From positions 94,672 to 158,671 of the forward strand of contig MPUH01000024.1 in assembly GCA_001970955.1 (NCBI GenBank): 64,000 bases of DNA, given 5' to 3'. Each line of letters begins with the position of its first letter. Position 1 is the stretch's first letter. This document shows positions 32,525 to 42,528 of the stretch, in pieces. This DNA is from Stentor coeruleus. Lineage: Eukaryota > Ciliophora > Heterotrichea > Heterotrichida > Stentoridae. The position numbers were made by a program, and so were the translations under genes. The notes beneath the pieces were generated by a model. That model was not told the DNA's origin, did not search any database, and was given only the letters and a program-made list of their open reading frames with translations.

Positions 32525-33196
32525 TTTTGAATAATTTATTATTTTATATAAGAATAATTATGTTGGAGTTATGCTATAAGGATATTAGGATATTGAATGA
32601 AGGATGTGTTTATTAGATTGTAAAATATTTTTTAAGTTGAGAAAATTTACTTTTGATTTATGAGTTGATATTTTTATTGGGATTCTAATTTCAGACAGTA
32701 AGTTTTGTGAGTATTTTTAAATTCCTAATTTTTTATTAATAAAGACGATAATAAATACTTAGATTTGGAAAAATATATAAGAAATGATGTTTTTTAAAGA
32801 ATTGACTAAGCAAGATAATACTGTTTATAAATATATAGTATTATTATAAGGTTTTATTATATTATAAAATATTTCTATCTATTTACTATCATACTTACTT
32901 CTTAATCTTTTCATAAAATATAATTTCCACTTTTATTTAAAACACAATCCTCATAAACCTAGCATCCCTTCACCCAACCAAAATACAAAACCTTTATTCC
33001 CATACCTAAAAAGCAAATCTTCCAAAACCCTACATCTTCTTACAAATTGCCTTAACCCAAACCTAATTTTCCTACATTTACATACTTTTCCCCATACACC
33101 AAAATAATTTCCAAATATCCTATTTCATTTCACAAATTATTTTCTCTAATCCTATGGTTCTATTTATTTTCCAGCCAATATCTCTAATTTATTATA
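32525..33196. other. Divergent promoter region
   Basis: 670 bp between two gene starts pointing apart. The left part is G/T-rich and the right part (from about 32880) is C/A-rich on the plus strand, so the skew switches between the two starts. No specific motif is recognised. Confidence 0.55.
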
Positions 33197-33862
33197 ATGA
33201 ATAACGAGTTTTATACAAATTCAATTCAGTTAGATCAAATAATAGATATAAAGCTCAAGAATTCCACTAAAACTACTGAACTATTAACAATGACAAATCC
33301 AGAACTTATTAACGAAATCAATAGTCTCAAATATTTACTATATGTTATAAACCAAGACCGAATAGTAAAATTTATCTAGACTTTACGACATCATTTACTT
33401 AGAGTATCATCACGAGTACAAAGTTTTTCAGAAAGAGAATCAATGCATAAATTTGATGAAAAAGATATAGAAGGATTAACATATCATCTTGGTCTTTATG
33501 AAGCCACAGGGAATTCTTCTGAGATTTTTACTGTGGTAAATACAAGTTTATTACCTTATTCATGTGAGAATACTGAAAAAGAGTTTTCATCTTTTACTTT
33601 ATCCCCACAGATATCTCCACGTTTTCCAATGGAAACTGTACTAACACCATTTCAATCAACAGAGGTAACAGGAAATAAAAACAATAATAAATGTGAAAAA
33701 GCCCCAAAAATACCGTCAGAAATTTCTGAAGACTCTTTTTCTTGTTCTGAGTCAGAGAATTTACTTGATTGCAGCAATTACTTAATGCAACATAATGGAG
33801 ATGATGATGATTATCCATCAAACTCTTCATCAGGTTGTAATAGTAGGAAAAACTCAATTTAA
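33197..33862 (+). CDS. Ser-rich protein of unknown function with one 15-nt intron
   Basis: Exon 1 (33197-33364) joins exon 2 across GTAAAATTTATCTAG at 33365-33379 to give 216 residues. The N-terminal third is helical (ELLTMTNPELINEINSLKYL). The rest is acidic and Ser/Asn-rich (SEISEDSFSCSESENLL), ending in SGCNSRKNSI. No domain is recognised. The intron carries an in-frame TAG and keeps phase, so the joining is firm. Confidence 0.7.
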
Positions 33863-34339
33863 TTGTGAAATTTAATTTATATATTAGATTATGATTTGTT
33901 ATATAGGATTATACTGAGAAAATATTTTTCATGATTTGTATCAATTTGATGTGGAAAAAAATTTTATGTGAAAATAATAGAGAGATTTTATTAAGGATTA
34001 TGTTTGGTTTTTTTTTTGAGTAGACAGATTGAATTAGAAGTGAAAATTGCCATGTGATTAATTTGTGAGAGGGTGTTGGAAAATTTATGATTTTTTTTAT
34101 GGGTGGAATTGTATTTATGTTTGGAATTGGGTGTAAAGAATATAGGTGATATACAAAACTCAATATTTATAAATATCATCCTTTTAAAATCTTTAAAAGA
34201 TAAACTATTATTGTAAAAAATTATCTTTCAGCCTTTTTTGAAATTCCAGCCATTGGTTAAAATAAATTCAGTTAAACTTAATAATTATATAAAATATCCA
34301 CACAATTTGCTCATCTTAATATAATTTAAATTATTTACT
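33863..34339. other. Intergenic spacer
   Basis: AT-rich, G-rich relative to C near the upstream gene's 3' end. The minus-strand frames here (33909-34179) are low-complexity and not supported. Confidence 0.5.
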
Positions 34340-35172
34340 CTACGCTTTAGCATATGGGATAATTTTTAGTAATCTTGTCGCAATAGGATCAAAAGCTGGC
34401 TCACTATTATCACAATTATAGTCTGTAAAATTTACGTCTTTTCTTATTCCTTTTCTGATTGAATTTTACTTTTGTATTATTAAATTTCCAATAAACTTTT
34501 TTTATAACAAGCATTAAACATTCTCCTAATATATTTATAATCAGTTTTTGCTCATAAGTTAAAGATTTACAATAATCTTATGTATTTCTTATCTCATTTG
34601 ACATATTTTTTATAAGTTTTTCTCTAGAGTTTAACCTGATCTTTAACAATTCTAATTTATTACCCTCAGTTTTAAGCCAAGGTAATTTTTTGATTAGTCA
34701 TATATATAGTTAAATAGCATAAAATTTCTAAATCATCACGTCTTGATGGAGAAATCCCAAAAGTGATGTTTTCTGAACAAAAAGAATTTATATGAAGACA
34801 AATATTTTTTAGTTTAATGTGTTTATTAATATACCCAGCTCCGTAAAGGAGGTGAACAGAAGTGAGGATTTTATTTGAGTAATGATTTAGATATTATAAT
34901 AAAAATAGTTTATTCGATAAGTAAGTTTCAAGCGTTTGACGTATAAGATCTATCGTAAGTATGAGTTTATTGTTTATACTTCCAAAAACTAATAATTGTG
35001 GAAAAAATTCATATCTTAGAAGCCACTTCATAATCTTTCTCTCATACTCAAGTATTAGATTTATTGGAGGGTCAATAATCTTCATTGCTATATTTAAATC
35101 TTTTCCTCTAATTCGACCTTGATACACTTTAGAAAAACATCCACATGTAATTTTATATCCGACAATAATGAT
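34340..35172 (-). pseudogene. Decayed CK1-family protein kinase
   Basis: Read from 35172 downwards, pieces of a casein kinase 1 fold follow in order. A P-loop remnant GYKITCGCFSKVYQG leads to an AMKI lysine motif, LEYERKIMKWLL, FGSINNKL, and DLIRQTLETYL up to a TAA near 34894. The same frame then continues with YGAGYINKHIKLKN, where HRDIKPxN should be, and then GISPSRRDDLEILCYL, the CK1 signature (GIEQSRRDDLESLGY). A frameshift follows, then LPWLKTEGNK, an in-frame TAA, DYCKSLTYEQK, another shift and a tail. The HRD aspartate and the DFG segment are gone. No 15-nt intron removes the stops. It is a dead kinase copy. Confidence 0.82.
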
Positions 35173-35229
35173 TCATACTAACTTATAGCTAAATATTTCT
35201 AGTAAAGACCTTAAAAGTCAAATATAAAT

Positions 35230-36288
35230 ATGGGTTGTGGTCCTTCAAGGGATACAACAATAAGGGAGCTCAATGAAATTATGCAGAAACTCAAAGAGGA
35301 AAATCTTGAGTTAGAATCTCAAAGAGATAATCTTAAACTTCAGCAAGAACTTAAAAGTGATGTGGAAGTTAAAGGGAAAAACTCCCTTAGCGAAATTATT
35401 GAATTAGCTGGTAAACTTGAAATCGGTCTGAAAGATGTTAAAAATACAGGTGTCGCATTCCTCCCTCCAAACATCCCCAACACCCTTCTCCAAGCCAACA
35501 TAATCAGAACAATTTCAATCCAAAACGATCTAGAAGACAAAAACGAGCAAATCTACGAGCTGAAAAACAGTATCTACAACATCTCATTAGAAAAAGAGCA
35601 AATCCAAGAGCAAATCTCCGAATTTGAAAAAAAAACAAAAGATTTAGAACTCTCATACTTAAGTCAAAACCCTGAAAAAATTGAAATAAACTATTACATT
35701 GAAAAGTTATTCCAACTTCAAGATACAAAACAAAATATTCTTGATCAAATTTCAGACTTAGATGAAAAAGTTAAAACCTTAACAGCTGAAGTTACTTCAA
35801 CAGAAGATAATGGTAAAGAAAATCAAAGTGATGCTCCAAGTTATGAATATTTACTAACAATGAGTGATGATGAAATAAGAGTAGCAATGAATAGTGTTGA
35901 AAGAGAAATAAGAGAATTGACTGATCATTTAAAAAAACTTAAAGATATGGAGCTTGAAATTGAAGAAATGAATAAATATGTGAATAATGTTAAAAGTATT
36001 GGACCATCAAGAATTAGAGAGTTGAAAAAACAACTTGATGAGAGTAGAAATAGGATTAAAGCGCTAAATAGGGAGAAGGAGAAATTGAAAAATGAGATTG
36101 AGTATTTGAATAAATTGAGTAATAATGGGGATAGGGTTCAAGTTATTAGTGAATTGATTGAGAAAAAAAAAGATGCTGCTGGGGAAAAACTTTTGCAAAC
36201 ACCGAGGATTGCGATGAATACTGAGATTGAAGCTACGATCAAAAAGGCTAAAAGTATTTCTTCAAGTATTAGGAATAAAAATTTGTAA
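35230..36288 (+). CDS. Lipid-anchored coiled-coil protein
   Basis: 352 residues beginning MGCGPSRD. Gly2 followed by Cys3 is a classic dual N-myristoylation/S-palmitoylation start, which would place it on a membrane. Almost all of the protein is coiled coil (residues of about 12-55, 98-200 and 215-330), broken by a Pro-containing loop near 75-85 (FLPPNIPNT). The C-terminus is basic (KKAKSISSSIRNKNL). No enzyme or known adaptor domain is visible. It may tether or scaffold at the cortex, which is inference from anchor plus coiled coil. Confidence 0.82.
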   Translation: MGCGPSRDTTIRELNEIMQKLKEENLELESQRDNLKLQQELKSDVEVKGKNSLSEIIELAGKLEIGLKDVKNTGVAFLPPNIPNTLLQANIIRTISIQNDLEDKNEQIYELKNSIYNISLEKEQIQEQISEFEKKTKDLELSYLSQNPEKIEINYYIEKLFQLQDTKQNILDQISDLDEKVKTLTAEVTSTEDNGKENQSDAPSYEYLLTMSDDEIRVAMNSVEREIRELTDHLKKLKDMELEIEEMNKYVNNVKSIGPSRIRELKKQLDESRNRIKALNREKEKLKNEIEYLNKLSNNGDRVQVISELIEKKKDAAGEKLLQTPRIAMNTEIEATIKKAKSISSSIRNKNL

Positions 36289-36746
36289 TAAATTTCGTTG
36301 AGGATAGATAGTAGATTTTTTTTATATGGAAGAAGAGAAGAAAGTTGGTATTGATGTGAATATTGAGATGTTTTTTGGTTAGGCTTTAAAGATATTAAAT
36401 GATATTTAGGGTAAATGGTAAGTGAGTTAGAATAAGGGTTTTGTATTTAGATGTAAAAATTTGGTTGAGGATTCAAATTGCCTTAAGGAAAAAAAGTAGT
36501 AACTCTGTTAGTTTTTAATTAATATCATCTTCACATTGCTATGATAATTTTTTTCTTTTCTAAAATTAACTTCTAATTTTCAGTTCACCGTTAGTATTTT
36601 CTCCCATCCCAAAAATAATCAAATCAAATCCTACCTAAAAATAAAACTTTACTCTAAATCACACTAAAATCATAACAAATCCTTATAAAAATACATAATA
36701 ATTATTATCTAAACTGACAAGGAAAACTATCTAATTATATATATTT
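36289..36746. other. Spacer between convergent genes
   Basis: 460 bp. The left part is G-rich and the right part C-rich, the expected pattern between two 3' ends. A short frame from an ATG at 36326 is interrupted by TAG/TAA and is rejected. Confidence 0.55.
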
Positions 36747-38030
36747 TTAAAATATCCAAAACGAACACTCTCTAGACCTAGTATCCTTTGTACAAGTCTG
36801 AGTCTGTGAATCTTTATGACTATGCTGAGATGTTACCATCAACTTAAATGACTTTTCAATGCAGCTAATTTCTAAATGTTCCTGCATACTTTTCATTGAA
36901 ATATCTGATTCAGAATCTTCATAAAACTTTATAAACTTCTCAGTGCAAACCCAATTTTTTTTCTCATCATTCAACTCTTCAATTTGATTTCTCATATCAT
37001 TAATCATATCCAACATAAACGTTATTTCCTCTTCTTTTTCTTTAATAATTTTATCCTTACGATTTAATTGTTCATTTAATATATCAATATGATGATTTTT
37101 TTCTGTATCCGTACAACATTCTGAGTACTGATGACACCTATCATTATGTTTCCCAACAAAAGAATTATCAGCTTTTTTTTGACTTTCAATACACATATTA
37201 AGTGTGAGAAATTTTTTAATCTTATGTTCAACAATTTCCAAGTCTTTTTTCGTTATAGAAGACCTTGCTGATGATCCATTATCTTCTATTGAACACCTTG
37301 TACTTAATTCAATATTTGCTTTTTTATAACTTTCTAACTCATTCATCATACGTTTCATAGATTTCTCAAGACTGATAATTTTTTCCAAATATTCTTGGTT
37401 ACGGTCTTCAACATCTTCATATTTCCTACTAAGATTTTCAATAATAATTTCATATTCCTCAACTTTTCTTTCAAGTCTTTGTTTTTGTTCGTAATATTTC
37501 CCATTTTGTAATTTTACTATAGAGTATAGTATTATTATAGCTTTTGTTATTTCTCTTTTTTCCGCATATTTCCTATTCTTAAGTTTCATTACAAGGAGTA
37601 ACTCATGAACTATTTCAAGGAGTTCATCAATAGGATAATATTTGCAGTAATTATGATGACTATTTACAATATTAGATATCACAGAAATAGCTTCACAGAG
37701 TTTTGTGTTAATATCATCATCTTCGTGTATGCTAATATTAACACTATCAAAACTAGGCTCTTGACTACTTTGCTCATTTGGTTTTGAAAATTGTGAAAGC
37801 AAACAAGGAAACTCGAGGATGCCACTATAAAATTCGTCAAATTCCAAATGATCATTATGTACAAACTCATTGCTTTTTAAGCTCTGAAATAATGAAATAG
37901 CCTCTTCTTCAGTGTGTAAATTACAAGCTTTTTGTAAATCTGATACACTAACTTTACCATCCTTGTCGTAATCTAACCACCGATAGGCGTTTTCTATAAC
38001 ACGCTTTAAACTCTTATCAATTTTCATCAT
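36747..38030 (-). CDS. EF-hand coiled-coil protein
   Basis: 427 residues. An EF-hand loop, DYDKDGKVSVSD, lies at about residues 20-31 with all calcium-ligand positions filled. A second, degenerate helix-loop-helix follows (NDHLEFDEFYSG). Residues of about 165-360 are long coiled coil. EF-hands before a coiled coil recall Rab11-FIP3/4 and related calcium-dependent trafficking adaptors, but no Rab-binding motif is evident. The C-terminus (STSQHSHKD-like, then SRECSFWIF) is short and unstructured. Start choice: two adjacent Met codons; either is possible. Confidence 0.85.
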   Translation of the reverse strand: MMKIDKSLKRVIENAYRWLDYDKDGKVSVSDLQKACNLHTEEEAISLFQSLKSNEFVHNDHLEFDEFYSGILEFPCLLSQFSKPNEQSSQEPSFDSVNISIHEDDDINTKLCEAISVISNIVNSHHNYCKYYPIDELLEIVHELLLVMKLKNRKYAEKREITKAIIILYSIVKLQNGKYYEQKQRLERKVEEYEIIIENLSRKYEDVEDRNQEYLEKIISLEKSMKRMMNELESYKKANIELSTRCSIEDNGSSARSSITKKDLEIVEHKIKKFLTLNMCIESQKKADNSFVGKHNDRCHQYSECCTDTEKNHHIDILNEQLNRKDKIIKEKEEEITFMLDMINDMRNQIEELNDEKKNWVCTEKFIKFYEDSESDISMKSMQEHLEISCIEKSFKLMVTSQHSHKDSQTQTCTKDTRSRECSFWIF

Positions 38031-38863
38031 TTTTTATATGTGTAAGTTTTAAGACAATCAAAGGTGATATAAGTTTTTATGATGTGAGGATGCTGAGAAA
38101 GGGCTTGTGTAGAAAGGATTGTTTGTTTTAGATTTTTAGGGTTTTTTGTATTTTGTGATGTTTTTAAGTTTTGTTTTTGGTAGGAGGTTTTGGTTTAGGG
38201 TAATTTTTTTAATAGGATTTGTTGAGAAAATACTTAGATTTAGGAAGAAAGGTTTTTTGATTGTATTTTAGGTTTAAGATATATATGGATATTTACCATT
38301 TTCGTATTGAGGAATTATGGCAGATGGAAGGGAAGTAATTTAGATAGGTATTTGTTTGAGAATATATTGATATTATGTGTAAATTTGAGTTGTTTGATGA
38401 TATATTTTTATTTTTATTAAAATACTATTTGGGTTATAAAAGAAATTTTATGATAAGAAGAATAAATATGATTTAATTTAATATGATAATAATAAGTATT
38501 AATAAAATCAACTCTGTAATATTTTCAATTTTGAATATTATGTTTTACAATAAAAAGAGCAATTTATAGAATGATCCTATCGTCATCAGTAAATTTATAA
38601 TATAAACTTTTAAACCTAAAGATTTCCTTTTCCCAAAGATTAAATTCTGCCATAAAACAAACCTTTAACTTTAAAATTTATAATCCATTAATAAAATATT
38701 TTTAATCCCTATAATAATTACAATTAAAATCTAATGACATAACCTTCATCTCTTTACCTAATTTTCATAAAAAAAATATAAATTTCAGTAAAATCTTCTA
38801 TAAAAATCATAACTTGAATCAAGCCTTACTCACCACAACACCCGGGAATTTTTTTATAACATA
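38031..38863. other. Divergent promoter region
   Basis: 830 bp between gene starts facing apart. About 38040-38380 is G/T-rich and about 38570-38860 is A/C-rich on the plus strand. No other structure is seen. Confidence 0.6.
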
Positions 38864-41800
38864 ATGATTATTTTTCTTATCGCATATTGCCAAGCTCTAA
38901 AAGTTACCCCAATACCAGAATCAGGCACCCCTCCTCCACGTAGCTATCAAGTTTCAGGCCTTTACAACTCTCAAGAAAATACAATAATAGCATTTGGTGG
39001 ATATTCTCTTGATGACAAAGCCTATTCAAATGCTTTCAACACTTTCAATCTTACATCCAAAACTTGGGGTAGAATTTTACCTGAATCAATTATTTTACCT
39101 CCTGGTTTAGCATCCACTCATCTTTATATGCGAAACGATGGAATAATCCTTGTATTTTTTGGAGAAAAAGCCCAAGGAATTTCAAGCAATGTTTTTAGTT
39201 TCAATTGGCATACTTTATCTTGGAACTTAGAAAATCTCTCAGGTGACTTGATCCCAGGCCGACGTTTTTATGGATACTGTAGCTTTGAATATGACAATAA
39301 AAACTACGTTGCTTTATATGGAGGAATCACACACAAAGGAGTTTCAAATGATTTATACATGTAAAAAACATTTAGAATTGATGTCGAAAGCTTAAATGTC
39401 ACAGAAATGCCAAAAAACGGGGATATTCCAGATAGTAAAATAGGCCCAAGTTTATCCTTCTACAACAATTCCCTTTATATGTTTGGATATACAACCGCAG
39501 ATTTAAATGACGAGAAGCAAAATGCTTTATATCGTTATGACTTATCAACATATTCATGGGATATTGTTAATACATCTTCAAACAAGCCAGAAATACGTTC
39601 AATGCATTATTCTGCTGTTTATAACAATGAACTTTATATTTTTTATGGATCTGTACCTGAGTTATCTATAACAAGAACAAGTATTTGGAAGTTAAATTTC
39701 ATGACTTTTGAATGGAAAGTTGTGTCTAATATTAAAAGTGATTATATTGCACAACCTGTATGGATACAAATTGAAAATATTATTTATACAGTTTTTGGCA
39801 GAGATTTAACTAGAGGGTTGAATTGTTTGACGTATATAGATTTGGCTGAGAGTCAACCTAAAAGAAAAAATCTTACATTAAACTGGGATAGTCCGACTGG
39901 GAGAAAAAATCATTGTAGCTTGGTTGTTAATGAAAAAATTTGGCTTTTTGGTGGTAAAGCTGATGATGGGAATTATTTGAATGACATTTGGGAATATGAT
40001 TTAAGGAAGAATTACTGGAATCAAATCATTCCTCAAGGGACAATCCCAAGCCCACGAGGTATGTTTAGCTGTGTTCTTAATAAAGCTACTTATATTATGG
40101 TATATGGAGGTCGGGATAATAATAAAGTTTTTGACGACATGTTTTTTTTTGATACAATTTATCATTATTGGCAACAAATTGGTAACTCAGAAACACCACC
40201 TTCAGGTAGATATGGTGCTTGTGCAGTTGTTCAAGGTTTTTATATGGTAATTCTTGGTGGGGCAAATTTAGAGAGAAATTTCAATCAAATTTTGGTTTTT
40301 GATTTTTTAACTGACACTTTTTCTCTAGTTTCTGAAAAATCAGATGATAATTTTGCGGTTATTTTCCATAATTGCTGGCTTACACAAGATCAAAATTTAT
40401 TGNTTGGTTTTTGATTTTTTAACTGACACTTTTTCTCTAGTTTCTGAAAAATCAGATGATAATTTTGGGGTTATTTTCCATAATTGCTGGCTTACACAAG
40501 ATCAAAACTTATTAACTTTATATGTTGTTGGGGGTAGATATGATAACTACTCACCAAATAATAAAGTATATAAGGTAGGGATAAGCGAAGAAAATGGGAA
40601 TTTTAAATCTGTAGCAAAAGTTATTTTTAATAGTACAATTTTAGGTGTTTCGGAATCTGCACTTATACAGATGGAAGATTTTGTACTTTTGGCATCGGGT
40701 ACTTATTGGGATTATTCAATTAGTGAGAATATTATTGGGTTTAACTTTAAAACATTAAGAGAATTTATTGTAGGAAGCTTTCCTGATGTTCTAACTTATG
40801 GTCATAGTTTTGCTCATTATAAAAACAATTTATATATTTTTGGAGGAGGGAAGAAAATTGATAATTTTAAAATCAAGTCTTTTGCTTTGCAGAATTTTTA
40901 TGTATTTCAACCTGAAAATGGTGATAAAAATGACATACCTTGTAGCTCTGGGACTTTAGCTCCAGATTGTTTACCATGTCCACAAGGGTATTATTGCCCT
41001 AAAAATAATAAAATACCTTGCGAACCTGGGACTCGGTCTTCATTATTTTCATCTAAAGATTCTTCACAATGTTTACCTTGTGAATATGGATATTTTAATC
41101 AAAATCCTGGGGCAATTATGTGTTTACAATGCTTAACTTATGATTATTGCCCAATAGGATCCAAGAGCTCAAAAGATAGAGTAGATATAAAAGTCTTTAG
41201 TGAATCACAGCCAACTGAATATGAAGGGAATTCAGATTTTATCAATAATATTGTTAATATGCTATGGATTGCAATAGGAATACTTTGCTTAATAGTAACT
41301 ATTATAGTATCGCAATCTACTGTGTTGTGGAGTTGGTTGAAGACTTTAGATATTTATGATGATAGTCATGATCAAGATACAGATGTTCCTGTCATATTCC
41401 GTAAAACTGAACTCGGTGGGCTTTTTACAACCTTCTACATTCTAGTTTTTATAGTAACTGTACTTGGCCTAACTCTTAGTTTCATCTTTGATAATATCTT
41501 AGAAACTAAATCTTTAATCCCAATAATAACGATTTCTGATACTATAACTTCAAGTTCCTTTATTATATCATCATCATTTTTCAACTATCTTGGAAGCTGT
41601 GTTATTAATTCAAAATGCACAAATTATACAGTTGTTGATGATGTTGATGTAGATTATACTAAGAAAATTGTTACATGTTTTGATTTAGGAGAAATTTGCA
41701 TAGTCAAAATAGAGTATCAAGATTTTTATATAGAAAATGATGGAAGTGTGACTATAAACATGTATGATACTTCAAGTTTTGCAAGTGGGATTCTAGTTAA

Positions 41801-42356
41801 TATAACAAGTTCATCATCAATACCAGAGCAAGATAGTAGTATTTCAGTTCCAGTATACCCTGAATCAGTTGATAAAGTGTTTAAAGGGAGGATTCCTTCT
41901 ATTATTAATACAGAAATTATCCCTTCAGTAAAGTTTATATAGATTTTTACGTCACAGTCTAGGAATTGGCCAAGCTATGAAACTGGTTATCATATAGCTT
42001 TAGCTCAGCAACCGATTTTAGGCTCTCAAGCTACACAATCTACGTAAATTATATTCAGTATCACAAGAACTGGATTTGTTAGAGTCAAAATAGTTATGAG
42101 CTCTACTTCTAATGCTTTAGTTACAAGAAGAGATATTATAAATACTTGGTATATATTCCTCTCTTCACTTCTTGGGGCAATTTTTGGTGTTATGGAAACT
42201 ATAGCTTCAATTATGGGCTATATTGAAAAAATCCAATTATGGGTTTTAGAAAAAAGAGGAGAAAATGAAAAGGTAAACCGAATAAGACAACTTCATGATA
42301 ATTTTAAACATATTTATAGAGTTTCAGAAATAAACTCTAAATACTTTGAGGAATAA
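38864..42356 (+). CDS. Kelch-repeat, GCC2/GCC3 Cys-rich membrane receptor-like protein (copy A)
   Basis: Introns at 39361-39375, 41928-41942 and 42044-42058 (each 15 nt, each with an in-frame stop or frame-keeping) and one artefact at N 40403 (112 nt) reduce this to 1112 codons, 1111 residues. In order: a signal peptide (MIIFLIAYCQA); two blocks of kelch beta-propeller repeats (IIAFGGYS, VALYGG, WLFGGKADDGNYLNDIWEYD, MVYGGRDNNK, IYIFGGG); a Cys-rich GCC2/GCC3 or ephrin-receptor-like module (CLPCPQGYYCP...CEPGT...CLPCEYGYF...CPIGS); a TM; a cytosolic turn (LWSWLKTLDIYDDSH); a second TM; a beta-rich extracellular part; and a last TM near the C-terminus (IFLSSLLGAIFGVMET). It is probably a surface or secretory-pathway protein. 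Tandem copy B follows 172 bp later. Confidence 0.9.
40292..40514 (+). repeat. Assembly-overlap duplication around N at 40403
   Basis: 111 nt (40292-40402) recur at 40404-40514 with a few substitutions near the join. Collapsing it keeps the kelch gene in one frame. Confidence 0.94.
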
Positions 42357-42528
42357 GGTAGTAACTTAATAAGGTTTTAGTTTATTTATTATATATAAAG
42401 TATACTATAATGTATAACAATGTTAATAATTAGAAATATGCTATAAAGTATTAGTTTTATCTTAAAAATTTCAAACATACTTTTGTTTAATTAAAATATG
42501 GCTTATCATATCATTATTTACTTATAAA

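Noticed and set aside
36326-36500. Short frame MEEEKKVGIDVNIEMFFG continuing through TAG/TAA codons
   Set aside because: The stop density is at chance level and no intron fits.
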